This document shows, in pieces, positions 16,470 through 24,544 of a DNA stretch of 44,406 nt. This DNA comes from Cytophagaceae bacterium (lineage in GTDB: Bacteria; Bacteroidota; Bacteroidia; Cytophagales; Flexibacteraceae), in the NCBI GenBank assembly GCA_947464365.1, contig CANHWS010000002.1, forward strand, positions 1 through 44,406, read 5' to 3'. Each line of letters starts with the position of its first letter. Position 1 is the first letter of the stretch. The translations under genes and the position numbers were made by a program. The notes beneath the pieces are model-generated. The model saw only the letters and a program-made list of their open reading frames with translations. It was not told the DNA's origin and did not search any database.

Positions 16470-16895
16470 CTATGCCTCATCAACGTAATCAGGACGAACA
16501 ACGATGCTAGTACGCAACGGCAGTTTCATACATGCAAGGCGGAGCGACTCGGTGGCTACTGCCAACGGAACGCCACCACTCTCGAACAAAATGGTGCCAG
16601 GCTTAACGCATGCTACCCAGTATTCTGGTGCACCCTTACCTTTACCCATCCTTACTTCGGCAGGCTTCTTAGTGATCGGCTTATCTGGGAAGATACGCAC
16701 CCACACTTGGCCTTCGCGCTTCATGGCACGAGTTACTGCAATACGCGCGGCTTCAATTTGCCGTGCCGTAATCCATCCCTCCTCCAGCGACTTGATAGCA
16801 AAGTTGCCAAAAGCGATGCGGTGTCCGCGAGTCGCTAGGCCCTTTACTCTACCCTTTTGCATCTTCCGATACAGGGTTCTTTTTGGCTGTAACAT
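16470..16895 (-). CDS. rplP: 50S ribosomal protein L16
   Basis: 141 residues. It opens MLQPKRTLYRKMQKGR and contains GNFAIKSLEEGWITARQIEAAR and GKGKGAPEYWVACVKPG. L16 helps shape the A site. It is preceded by an unusually long structured gap (16896-17093) after rpsC, so it may have its own translational control. Confidence 0.98.
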   Translation of the reverse strand: MLQPKRTLYRKMQKGRVKGLATRGHRIAFGNFAIKSLEEGWITARQIEAARIAVTRAMKREGQVWVRIFPDKPITKKPAEVRMGKGKGAPEYWVACVKPGTILFESGGVPLAVATESLRLACMKLPLRTSIVVRPDYVDEA

Positions 16896-17093
16896 CGGTT
16901 TGTCGTGTTAGTGTCTCGATAATATTGCAGCGGGTGGTTTGCGAAGCCACCATGCCGACCATAAAGTACCCCTGCGAGACTTAACAGGGGTACTGGTCAT
17001 TGATTGTTTGTTTGAGTTCTGTTCTGCTAAGCAAGGCCGAACGAGACCAGGGATTGGGGGGCGCTTGTCGCAGATCAGCGGTTAGACCGATGA
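16896..17093 (-). other. 198-base structured gap between rpsC and rplP
   Basis: Other gaps in this operon are 0-60 bases, so this one stands out. It holds two inverted repeats: a perfect 10-base stem (AGTACCCCTG with CAGGGGTACT, 16965-16994, loop of 10) and a smaller GGTGG/CCACC hairpin (16933-16951). Neither is followed by a clean T tract on the minus strand, so they are not standard terminators. No convincing coding frame or TAnnTTTG box was found. An mRNA processing, attenuation or autoregulatory element is possible. Confidence 0.6.
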
Positions 17094-17975
17094 CTACCGA
17101 CGCGGACCACCTGGGCCACGGCCGGCACCACCACCAGGGCGATTGCCACCGCCACCTGGGCCACCACCCGGACGACCACCTGGGCCACCAGGACCACGGC
17201 CACCGCCACCAGCTCCTCCACGGTCGTTACCACCACGGCCACCGCCACCACGGCGCTGTCCACGGTCGTCACCGCCACGGTTGTTACCTTCGAAGCCGCC
17301 ACCTACTAGGTTGGCTTCTTGGTTGCTAGCGTTAGGGCTAAGATCTGGTTTGCCGTAGATCTCGCCAGTGAAAACCCATACTTTGATGCCGATCTTGCCA
17401 TAAACGGTAAGGGCTTCAGAGATGGCGTAGTCAATGTTTGCACGCAATGTGTGCAACGGGATACGGCCTTCTTTGTACATCTCGGTACGGGCCATTTCGG
17501 CACCACCAAGACGTCCGCTGAGTTTTACTTTGATGCCTTGAGCGCCAACACGCATAGCGCTGCTGATGGCTTGTTTCATGGCACGGCGGAAGCTAATCCT
17601 GGCTTCGAGCTGCTGAGCAATGCTTTCGCCAACTAGGCGGGCATCAACCTCAGGACGCTTGATTTCGTAGATGTTGATCTGAACATCTTTGCCAGTGATT
17701 TTCTTGAGCTCTTCCTTGATCTTGTCAACCTCGGCGCCACCTTTACCGATAACAACACCCGGACGGGCAGTGTTGATCGTGAGGGTGATACGCTTAAGGG
17801 TGCGTTCGATAATGACACGAGAGATGCCCCCTTTCGGGATACGAGCCGATACATACTTCCGGATTCTCTCGTCTTCTACTAGTTTGTCGGCAAAGTTATT
17901 GCCACCAAACCAGTTGCTGTCCCAGCCTTTGATGATGCCAAGACGAAAACCTACGGGGTTTATTTTTTGTCCCAT
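17094..17975 (-). CDS. rpsC: 30S ribosomal protein S3 with long Gly/Arg-rich tail
   Basis: 293 residues, against 210-245 for many bacteria. Residues 1-210 are a normal S3: MGQKINPVGFRLG, the KH domain with RPGVVIGKGGAEVDKIKEEL, then GIKVKLSGRLGGAEMAR and GKIGIKVWVFTGEIY. S3 forms the mRNA entry site with helicase function. From about residue 211 a tail of some 80 residues is almost only Gly, Arg, Asn, Asp and Pro, with RGG-like repeats, and ends GGPRR. Such a tail is expected to be disordered and to bind RNA. It is encoded by degenerate CCACC-rich DNA on the plus strand, which can look like a simple repeat. Confidence 0.97.
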   Translation of the reverse strand: MGQKINPVGFRLGIIKGWDSNWFGGNNFADKLVEDERIRKYVSARIPKGGISRVIIERTLKRITLTINTARPGVVIGKGGAEVDKIKEELKKITGKDVQINIYEIKRPEVDARLVGESIAQQLEARISFRRAMKQAISSAMRVGAQGIKVKLSGRLGGAEMARTEMYKEGRIPLHTLRANIDYAISEALTVYGKIGIKVWVFTGEIYGKPDLSPNASNQEANLVGGGFEGNNRGGDDRGQRRGGGGRGGNDRGGAGGGGRGPGGPGGRPGGGPGGGGNRPGGGAGRGPGGPRR

Positions 17976-17999
17976 TGCTTGATTATCTGGTTATAGGTA

Positions 18000-18353
18000 T
18001 TAGGCTACCAGGGCTTTTTCGTCCACTACTATCGTGATATGATTACTACGCTTACGCACACGGTGCGCACGGCCTTGCGGCGCAGGGCGTAGGCGTTTCA
18101 GCATACGACCCTCGTCAACCATCACGGTTTTTACGTATAACTCAGCTTCCTCGATGCTAGCATCAGGGTTTTTCTGCGTCCAGTTGGCTACTGCGCTAAT
18201 CAGCAGTTTTTCCATCTTGATCGCACCATGCTGAGGCTGAAACTTGAGCAGGTTCAGCGCTGCGTTTACCTTCATGCCCCGAATAAGATCGGCAATTAGG
18301 CGCATCTTGCGCGGCGAGGTCGGTATGTTATTTAAACGAGCTATAGCTTCCAT
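18000..18353 (-). CDS. rplV: 50S ribosomal protein L22
   Basis: 117 residues. Typical features are ARLNNIPTSPRKMRLIADLIRG and the tunnel loop region MLKRLRPAPQGRAHRVRKRSNHITIVV. L22 lines the peptide exit tunnel. It ends 24 bases before rpsC. Confidence 0.98.
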   Translation of the reverse strand: MEAIARLNNIPTSPRKMRLIADLIRGMKVNAALNLLKFQPQHGAIKMEKLLISAVANWTQKNPDASIEEAELYVKTVMVDEGRMLKRLRPAPQGRAHRVRKRSNHITIVVDEKALVA

Positions 18354-18412
18354 TTAGCTTTAGTGTTAAGGCGAGAGGCTTATGTCTCAAAGCGTCACCC
18401 AGAGGTGAGAAA

Positions 18413-18691
18413 TTAGCGTTTGCCCTTATCTTTCTTGGCAACGTGGCCACGGAAATTGCGAGTTGGGGCAAACTCGCCTAGTTTGTGCCCTACCATGTTC
18501 TCAGTGACATAGACCGGGATGAACTTGTTCCCGTTGTGCACTGCAAAGGTATGGCCGATAAAATCTGGCGAAATCATCGAGCGGCGAGACCAGGTTTTCA
18601 CCACGGTTTTCTTGCCACCCTCATTCATCACTCCTACCTTTTTGTCGAGTCGGGCGTCTATATAAGGCCCTTTTTTCAGCGAACGTCCCAT
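18413..18691 (-). CDS. rpsS: 30S ribosomal protein S19
   Basis: 92 residues. It opens MGRSLKKGPYIDARL, and contains TWSRRSMISPDFIGHTFAVHNG and GHKLGEFAPTRNFRGH. S19 binds 16S rRNA in the head with S13. Its start codon directly abuts the rplB stop, with no gap. Confidence 0.98.
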   Translation of the reverse strand: MGRSLKKGPYIDARLDKKVGVMNEGGKKTVVKTWSRRSMISPDFIGHTFAVHNGNKFIPVYVTENMVGHKLGEFAPTRNFRGHVAKKDKGKR

Positions 18692-19522
18692 TTATTTCTT
18701 CCTACGGCTGATGATCAATTTGTCAGAATACTTTTTGGGCGAGCGTGTTTTCTTGCCCTTAGCTAGCAGGCCATTACGGCTGCGTGGCTGTCCGCCAGAT
18801 GAGCGACCTTCGCCACCACCCATTGGGTGATCGACTGGGTTCATCGCGACACCACGGACACGTGGCCTGAGGCCTAGCCAGCGGTTACGTCCGGCTTTAC
18901 CGATGCTCACGTTCATGTGGTCTGCATTGCTGACAGAACCAACAGTTGCGCGGCAGGTCACGAGGACGTTGCGCATTTCGCCACTTGGCATCTTGAGCGT
19001 TGCATACCTACCGTCACGAGCCAATAGCTGAGCATAGTTGCCAGCACTGCGGGCGATAGAGCCACCTTTACCAGGACGAAGCTCGATGTTGTGGATGATG
19101 GTACCGAGTGGGATAGCAGATAGTGGCAGGGTGTTACCAAGCTCGGGGGCTATGGCATCGCCTGACAAAACTTGCGCACCAACTTTGAGGCCTTTTGGTG
19201 CTATGATGTAGCGTTTCTCGCCATCAGCATAGAACAACAAAGCGATGTGTGCCGTACGGTTCGGATCGTATTCGATCGACTTAACTGTGGCTGGCACGCC
19301 ATCCTTCTGCCTGAAGAAGTCGATGATACGATAAGCACGCTTGTGTCCACCACCAATTTGGCGCATGGTCATGCGGCCGTCGTTGTTACGACCACCAGTT
19401 TTGCGAATCGCAGTAACAAGCGATTTCTCGGGCTTGTTGCTGGTTGATGTCAGCTCCTCGAAGGCAGGGGCAATCCTGTGACGGGTGCCGGGGGTTACGG
19501 GCTTTAGTTTTTTGAGCGCCAT
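18692..19522 (-). CDS. rplB: 50S ribosomal protein L2
   Basis: 276 residues, full length. Signature regions include KPVTPGTRHR, GRNNDGRMTMRQIGGGHKR, and the peptidyl-transferase proximal segment PRVRGVAMNPVDHPMGGGEG with its conserved His. L2 is essential for subunit joining and peptidyl transfer. Confidence 0.98.
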   Translation of the reverse strand: MALKKLKPVTPGTRHRIAPAFEELTSTSNKPEKSLVTAIRKTGGRNNDGRMTMRQIGGGHKRAYRIIDFFRQKDGVPATVKSIEYDPNRTAHIALLFYADGEKRYIIAPKGLKVGAQVLSGDAIAPELGNTLPLSAIPLGTIIHNIELRPGKGGSIARSAGNYAQLLARDGRYATLKMPSGEMRNVLVTCRATVGSVSNADHMNVSIGKAGRNRWLGLRPRVRGVAMNPVDHPMGGGEGRSSGGQPRSRNGLLAKGKKTRSPKKYSDKLIISRRKK

Positions 19523-19545
19523 GATAATCTCCTCCTATGTGTGAT

Positions 19546-19833
19546 TTAGATGTCACCAAAGTAGTCGATCACATCTCCCTTGGTAAGGGTCACGATCGCC
19601 TTCTTGTAGCTCTGAGTTTTTCCGGTGATGAAACGACCCTTTGTAATCCGATTTTTGACACGGCCCAACACGTTGATGGTACGTACTTTATCGACATTTA
19701 CACCGTACATCTGCTCTACGGCTTTGCGGATCTCAATTTTATTGGCCTTGCGAGCCACAACGAAACCGTAAACACCTAGCTCATTGAGCTTAGCGAACTT
19801 TTCGTTGATAATGGGTTTCTTGAGAATGTCCAT
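19546..19833 (-). CDS. rplW: 50S ribosomal protein L23
   Basis: 95 residues. LKKPIINEKFAKLNELGVYGFVVARKANKIEIRKAVEQMYGV and RTINVLGRVKNRITKGRF match L23, the exit-tunnel protein that docks trigger factor and SRP. It ends 23 bases before rplB. Confidence 0.96.
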   Translation of the reverse strand: MDILKKPIINEKFAKLNELGVYGFVVARKANKIEIRKAVEQMYGVNVDKVRTINVLGRVKNRITKGRFITGKTQSYKKAIVTLTKGDVIDYFGDI

Positions 19834-19860
19834 TGTCAGTTCTGTGTGTTTAGAGGGTGG

Positions 19861-20493
19861 TTAGGCTTGTTGAAAGTGGGCGATGATCTTGGCCACAGAT
19901 TGCTCGCTAATGACCAAACGGTCGGCGTTGATCAACTCGTAGGTGCTTAGGTGATTGACAGTCGTGACCTTCGCCTTGGCGAGGTTACGGCTGCTAAGCA
20001 CAACACCTTGGTTTGACTCTGGCAAAATGTGCAGGGTCTTCTTGGCCGAAACCTGGAGCCCAGCAAGGAACGAGATGTATTGTTTGGTGCTCGGGGTCTC
20101 GATCGTGAAATCTTCGACTACGATTACCACACCAGCAGCAGTCTTGGCCGACAGGGCCGAACGACGTGCTAACTCTTTCAGTTTGCGGTTGAGCTTGAAG
20201 TGGTAGTCGCGCGGACGTGGACCGAATACACGGCCACCACCGACGAACAACGGAGACTTCATGCTACCAGCACGAGCGCCACCAGTACCTTTTTGCTTTT
20301 TGAGCTTTTTGGTAGTGCGGGAGATCTCGGCGCGTTCTTTGGACTTGTGCGTACCTTGGCGCTGATTGGCTAGGTATTGCTTGACGTCTAGGTAGAGCGC
20401 TTGCTGATTTGGGGTAATGCCAAAAATCTCTTCTGGCAAGTTTACCGTACGGCCAGTATCCTGACCAGCTTTGTTAAGGACTTTAACTTCCAT
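19861..20493 (-). CDS. rplD: 50S ribosomal protein L4
   Basis: 210 residues from the ATG at 20493, which gives the usual start MEVKVLNKAGQDTGRTV and lies 7 bases after the rplC stop; a longer frame reaching 20556 would overlap rplC. The RNA-binding loop reads KQKGTGGARAGSMKSPLFVGGGRVFGPRPRDY. In many bacteria L4 also represses its own operon through the leader RNA. Confidence 0.97.
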   Translation of the reverse strand: MEVKVLNKAGQDTGRTVNLPEEIFGITPNQQALYLDVKQYLANQRQGTHKSKERAEISRTTKKLKKQKGTGGARAGSMKSPLFVGGGRVFGPRPRDYHFKLNRKLKELARRSALSAKTAAGVVIVVEDFTIETPSTKQYISFLAGLQVSAKKTLHILPESNQGVVLSSRNLAKAKVTTVNHLSTYELINADRLVISEQSVAKIIAHFQQA

Positions 20494-20500
20494 GGCAGGA

Positions 20501-21118
20501 CTACTTTTCGAGGATGACAAATGAATTTTTAGCACCAGGTATCGAGCCGCTAACAACGATGAGGTTGTTTTCTGGCATTACCTGCATGACCTTGAGGCCT
20601 TGGATCTTGACACGATCGTTACCGGTACGACCGGCCATACGAGTGCCTTTGAACACACGAGCGGGGTACGAACACGCACCGATCGAGCCGGGGTGACGTC
20701 CGCGGTTGTGCTGGCCGTGGGTTTGGCCACCAACACCACTAAATCCGTGGCGCTTGACAACACCCTGGAAGCCCTTGCCTTTGGACGTGCCAACGACTTC
20801 GACAACGTCACCAACACTGAAGATGCTCACGTCTATCGTGGCGCCTAATGTTGATGGCCCGTCAAACTCGCGGAACTCGACAAGTTTTTTCTTGGGGGTG
20901 CAGCCAGCCTTCTTGAAATGGCCTTGCTGAGCACGTGGAGTGTGCTTTTCTTTTTTGTCGCCGAAACCGAGCTGGACTGCTGAGTAGCCGTCAGTCTCGT
21001 CGGTGCGTACTTGCGTCACTACGTTAGGCGTTGCCTCGATGACGGTACACGCGACACTTTTTCCATCGGCATCGAAGATGCTCGTCATGCCGATTTTTCT
21101 GCCAATTATGCCAGACAT
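20501..21118 (-). CDS. rplC: 50S ribosomal protein L3
   Basis: 205 residues from the ATG at 21118, giving MSGIIGRKIGMTSIF, the normal L3 start. The frame is open to 21229, but the extra codons have no L3 character and would begin at the predicted transcription start. GTSKGKGFQGVVKRHGFSG and GSIGACSYPARVFKGTRMAGR (the region holding the methylatable Gln in other species) are clear. It is the first gene here; rpsJ, which normally precedes it, is missing. Confidence 0.97.
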   Translation of the reverse strand: MSGIIGRKIGMTSIFDADGKSVACTVIEATPNVVTQVRTDETDGYSAVQLGFGDKKEKHTPRAQQGHFKKAGCTPKKKLVEFREFDGPSTLGATIDVSIFSVGDVVEVVGTSKGKGFQGVVKRHGFSGVGGQTHGQHNRGRHPGSIGACSYPARVFKGTRMAGRTGNDRVKIQGLKVMQVMPENNLIVVSGSIPGAKNSFVILEK

Positions 21119-21193
21119 ATCAGGTGTCTTTTTGGTTGAAGGGGAGCAGACCACATTTAGCCGTGCGAGAACCCAAATAGAACAAACTTTAAG

Positions 21194-21216
21194 AGGCACA
21201 CATGGCTGGTGTGCGT
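21194..21216 (-). promoter_or_regulatory. leader hairpin of the ribosomal protein operon
   Basis: Just downstream of the predicted transcription start, the roughly 100-base 5' leader contains GCACAC and GTGTGC (21209-21214 and 21196-21201) as a 6-base stem with a 7-base loop. Its position fits an autoregulatory leader such as the one bound by L4 elsewhere, but the sequence does not itself show which protein binds it. Confidence 0.45.
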
Positions 21217-21226
21217 TAAAGGACTG

Positions 21227-21257
21227 CAAAGGTAAGGGTATTGGGCTGATTTACAAA
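21227..21257 (-). promoter_or_regulatory. Bacteroidota-type promoter of the ribosomal protein operon
   Basis: On the minus strand TTTG (21254-21257) is followed after exactly 19 bases by TACCTTTG (21227-21234), an exact match to the Bacteroidota consensus TTTG-N19-TAnnTTTG. Transcription should begin near 21220, giving a leader of about 100 bases before rplC. Confidence 0.82.
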
Positions 21258-21316
21258 CAGATGGTTAAAAAATAATAACAGCTGTTAAGCTATTGCTAAG
21301 CAACTACTTTTGGCAA

Positions 21317-21324
21317 TAGGTTTG
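21317..21324 (+). promoter_or_regulatory. candidate -7 box for the DUF3108 gene
   Basis: TAGGTTTG matches TAnnTTTG. The -33 region is weak (ATTG about 21 bases upstream). A transcript starting near 21331 would lie downstream of the earliest ATG of the frame (21326), which supports the later start chosen for the DUF3108 gene. Confidence 0.4.
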
Positions 21325-21451
21325 CATGACGGTAGTTGTGCACTTCCTAGCCCCTTACATGAGCCTAACTCCCTGTCCCCAAACGCCAATAACACGCACA
21401 GCAGCACCCCAGATGCACTTGTGCTTTCAAGGTCTTGGCCCCTCCCTACCG

Positions 21452-22330
21452 ATGACTTTAACGTCTGGTTGGCCAATCACTAGGGTACTCTTGACGATTG
21501 TGGTCTGTACCTTGGCCATCAGTGGCAGTAGTAGCATTGCCTTGGCCCAGACCCAAACCAACATCGCAACCACAAAACCGACAGATCGGAAGGCTATCAC
21601 GCTACGTCCGGTGGTTAATAATGCCTTCGGACGAGGCGAGAAGATCAGCTACAGGGTCCACTATGGTTGGTTCACGGCTGGACAGGCCGTTATGCAGGTC
21701 AGTGACGACACCTACAACATCAATAATCGCCGTTGTTACCGCATCGAGGTCACGGGGGTTAGCTCTGGCCTCGTTAAGCAGATCACGACCATCAGAGATG
21801 TATGGGGTGCTTTTGTGGATACTGCTGCCATCATGCCACACAAGTTTTATCGCAACATCAAGGAGAACAATTATAGCAAAAACGAAGAGATCGCCTTCGA
21901 CTATCCTGCTGGCAAAGCTATCGTCACCTCCTCATCGCCTCCAGTTGGCGAGGTTACGCTCCAGCCCAACACCCTGGACATGATCACGGGTTACTATTAC
22001 CTCCGCCTGCTGGACTATAACAACTTAGCCCCAGAGACCATGATCACGATGACGGGGATTTACGAAAACCAAACCTATGTCTTCCGGATTAGGTACAAAG
22101 GCAAGGAGCGCATCAAGACACCTCTTGGCTACATCAACTGCATTAAGCTTCAGCCTCTGATGCCCGAAAACGGTGTCTTCGCTGGCGAGAATTCTGTCAA
22201 ATTCTATATCAGCGACGACGAGAACCGCATTCCGCTCAAGATCCGGGCCGAGCTTTTCGTTGGTGCTGTCGAGCTGGATATCGAGTCCTACCAAAACGTC
22301 AAACATCCGCTAACCTTCGGTAAACGATAG
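21452..22330 (+). CDS. DUF3108-type exported protein
   Basis: 292 residues from the ATG at 21452, which places a signal peptide (basic start, hydrophobic run, SSSIALAQ) at the N-terminus; the frame is open back to 21326. The mature part is a beta-rich domain typical of DUF3108: GEKISYRVHYGWFTAGQAVMQVSD, then GLVKQITTIRDVWGAFVDT, KFYRNIKENNYSKNEEIAFD, and VKFYISDDENRIPLKI near the end. This family is found in the periplasm or outer membrane of Gram-negative bacteria and has no proven enzymatic role. It is divergent from the ribosomal operon. Confidence 0.8.
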   Translation: MTLTSGWPITRVLLTIVVCTLAISGSSSIALAQTQTNIATTKPTDRKAITLRPVVNNAFGRGEKISYRVHYGWFTAGQAVMQVSDDTYNINNRRCYRIEVTGVSSGLVKQITTIRDVWGAFVDTAAIMPHKFYRNIKENNYSKNEEIAFDYPAGKAIVTSSSPPVGEVTLQPNTLDMITGYYYLRLLDYNNLAPETMITMTGIYENQTYVFRIRYKGKERIKTPLGYINCIKLQPLMPENGVFAGENSVKFYISDDENRIPLKIRAELFVGAVELDIESYQNVKHPLTFGKR

Positions 22331-22345
22331 ACCCCAATTTGCCCT

Positions 22346-22382
22346 ACCAAAGTACACCTATATATAGGTACGCTTTTGGGTT
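22346..22382. repeat. inverted repeat in the gap after the DUF3108 gene
   Basis: A perfect 14-base palindrome ACCTATATATAGGT (22356-22369) is extended by a weaker outer arm (CCAAA with TTTTGG). No T tract follows, so it is a poor terminator. It may be a transcript-end hairpin or a binding site. The remainder of the 282-base gap 22331-22612 shows nothing I can identify. Confidence 0.4.
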
Positions 22383-22612
22383 GCTCCTACCTGACCTACT
22401 GAGGTGATTGGATATGACCCTACCCACCAAAGGTCCTCCAATTCGAAACCCTTGGTCCTGCCTACGCCATGAACAGCCTGATAGGTAGATTAGCCCTTGC
22501 TACGAACCAGCGGAACAATCTGTGTCGCAATCGTCTAGTCGTCCGTATCTTGCGGCCTCAAAACTCATGCCCACTGGGCAGCCGACCTTCTTAAATTACC
22601 TCGATCAGATAC

Positions 22613-23092
22613 ATGATACAACGCGTTCAATCCATCTTGCTAGCCATTATCGCTACCCTGATGGTAGCAGTTCTGTTTTTGCCATTATACGTCAAGGTTG
22701 ACGAGGTCAGCAAAGAACAGTTACTGCTCACTGCTCAACAAATCGTCCGGACCGATGCAGCTGGTGCTGTCCTGAGCAGTCAGAATGTTATCTACGTAGG
22801 AGGCTTGGCCCTGATTGCTGCCGGCATCTCTGTCTACAGCCTCATTAGTTTCCGGAACCGTAAAATGCAGCTCTGGCTTGGCTTCGCTAACACTTTGGTT
22901 ATCGCAGGGTTCTTGGGCCTGACCTTCTATCATAGTGCGATTACGATCGAGCAGAACATCGGAGTCAAATCCCTCGGCAGTCGCGAGGTCGGATTTTACC
23001 TACCACTTGTAGCCTTGATCTTTAACTACGCCGCCAACCGCCTCATCAGGAGTGACGAAAAATTGGTCCGGTCGATGGACCGCATACGTTAG
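22613..23092 (+). CDS. DUF4293 family inner membrane protein
   Basis: 159 residues with four membrane segments (about 5-27, 60-80, 87-107, 122-142). The start MIQRVQSILLAIIA and the end NRLIRSDEKLVRSMDRIR are the conserved ends of DUF4293, a membrane protein family characteristic of Bacteroidota whose function is unknown. It lies 53 bases before an O-antigen ligase-like gene on the same strand and may be co-transcribed with it. Confidence 0.8.
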   Translation: MIQRVQSILLAIIATLMVAVLFLPLYVKVDEVSKEQLLLTAQQIVRTDAAGAVLSSQNVIYVGGLALIAAGISVYSLISFRNRKMQLWLGFANTLVIAGFLGLTFYHSAITIEQNIGVKSLGSREVGFYLPLVALIFNYAANRLIRSDEKLVRSMDRIR

Positions 23093-23145
23093 GTAGGGAA
23101 TCTCACAAATAACGCAAAGCAAAAGCCACAGCCTGACACTCCCTG

Positions 23146-24480
23146 ATGCCCACCATCTATTTCCGACGTCAGCAGCTCCCGTTGTTCTTGCCAGCCGACT
23201 GGTATGACAAGTTCAACCATGTGCTTTGGCTGCTGTTGGCCTTGGTCATGCCCTGGGGGCAGGTACAGTCGACGAGGTTCACTTCAATCTTCTCGATATT
23301 ATTGATCGTGGTCGGCATCTTGGGGACATCGTTTGTGACCTCAATACGGCGGCTGAAAGCAGGGAAATGGTGGATTGGGCCATGGGTCATGATCTACCTT
23401 ATCCAGATCTTGTGGCTCCTGAAGTCCAACAATTTGCCCGAGGGTATCCACTACGTAGGTACAAGGCTTGGTCTGTTATGGATTCCGCTTGTGCTGCTGC
23501 TGAAACCCCAAAAACTACCCCAATGGCGCAGGATCAGCTGGATATTTGGGCTTAGCACTTTGGCCGTGTTCGGATGGATGAACCGAGAAGGCTTGGTCTG
23601 GCTGCAAGATTGCCCCATCTGTTATATCGAGATATTATCTGCACTCGAGCGACCCTATCTAGCACCCTATTTGCTTGGTGCAGGGGCTATGCTAATATCC
23701 AGCTATTGGCCTTGGGGACGGGAAGCAGATCCCCGATCTGATGTCAATACCAAAACAGAGACCCAACTCGGTATCGCATTAGCAGCCTTGCTGATGACCC
23801 TGTCCTTAGTGGTCTATGCTAAAATGAGTACCATCAGCCTGGTTTTTGCCCTTGGTGTTGCAAGCCTAGTCATCTTTCTGAGGACCAAAAACCGCACCAA
23901 ATGGGCCCTTGGTTTAGCCGGTGGTTTTGGTTTGATATGGTTGTTATTGATGATCGTTACCCCTACCCTTTTAGCAGGTACGGATTTGGTCGATCACTCG
24001 GGCGTGGTTAGTAGTGCAAAAACTGCGACACAACCATTCTGGATTATCGAGAGTTTCCGGACCCGCCTCCAGATCTGGCAGGTTGTTGGCCAATCCCTCG
24101 CCGAAAACACCAATTGGCTAGTAGGAGTCGGAACGGGAGGGGTGCAGAATGCGCTACATCGGCATTATTGCCTGGTCGGAATCGGTTATTGTCATCTGCA
24201 ATACAATCCACATAATCAATTCCTAGAGTTTTGGCTCCAGATGGGCATCCTTGGCCTTTTGCTCATGTTTTGTTGGCTCGGTACGTTGGCCTATCAAGCA
24301 ATTAAACACCAAGTATATCCCCTACTGATCTGGTTGCTCTACCTTACACTCTGCCTCAGCACCGAATGTATGATTAACCGCGAGGCAGGTGTTTTGCTCA
24401 TCGGGCTGGTCACAGCGGGATTATGGGGCATCAACCAAGTAAGGCACCAACAAAATGGATTGCAGGATCCTAATGCCTAA
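23146..24480 (+). CDS. O-antigen ligase / polymerase-like membrane protein
   Basis: 444 residues with about ten hydrophobic membrane segments and one large soluble loop before the last ones (about 285-350). The loop ends in NPHNQFLEFWLQMGILGL (His356 onward), the HNxxLExxxxxG signature of the WaaL/Wzy_C family. These proteins join or polymerise glycans at the periplasmic face of the inner membrane. No glycan cluster is adjacent, so which glycan it handles (lipid A core, capsule, or protein O-glycan) is unknown. Confidence 0.78.
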   Translation: MPTIYFRRQQLPLFLPADWYDKFNHVLWLLLALVMPWGQVQSTRFTSIFSILLIVVGILGTSFVTSIRRLKAGKWWIGPWVMIYLIQILWLLKSNNLPEGIHYVGTRLGLLWIPLVLLLKPQKLPQWRRISWIFGLSTLAVFGWMNREGLVWLQDCPICYIEILSALERPYLAPYLLGAGAMLISSYWPWGREADPRSDVNTKTETQLGIALAALLMTLSLVVYAKMSTISLVFALGVASLVIFLRTKNRTKWALGLAGGFGLIWLLLMIVTPTLLAGTDLVDHSGVVSSAKTATQPFWIIESFRTRLQIWQVVGQSLAENTNWLVGVGTGGVQNALHRHYCLVGIGYCHLQYNPHNQFLEFWLQMGILGLLLMFCWLGTLAYQAIKHQVYPLLIWLLYLTLCLSTECMINREAGVLLIGLVTAGLWGINQVRHQQNGLQDPNA

Positions 24481-24544
24481 CTACCGACAAGCAATATCTC
24501 GTCGAAGTTGATGCAGGACGGGACATTTAGGCCGCCTCCTAACC

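Noticed and set aside
17100..17300. CCACC-rich repetitive DNA on the plus strand, with several overlapping open frames
   Set aside because: It is the reverse complement of the Gly/Arg-rich S3 tail; the frames on both strands are by-products of the repeat, and it is not a CRISPR or satellite array.
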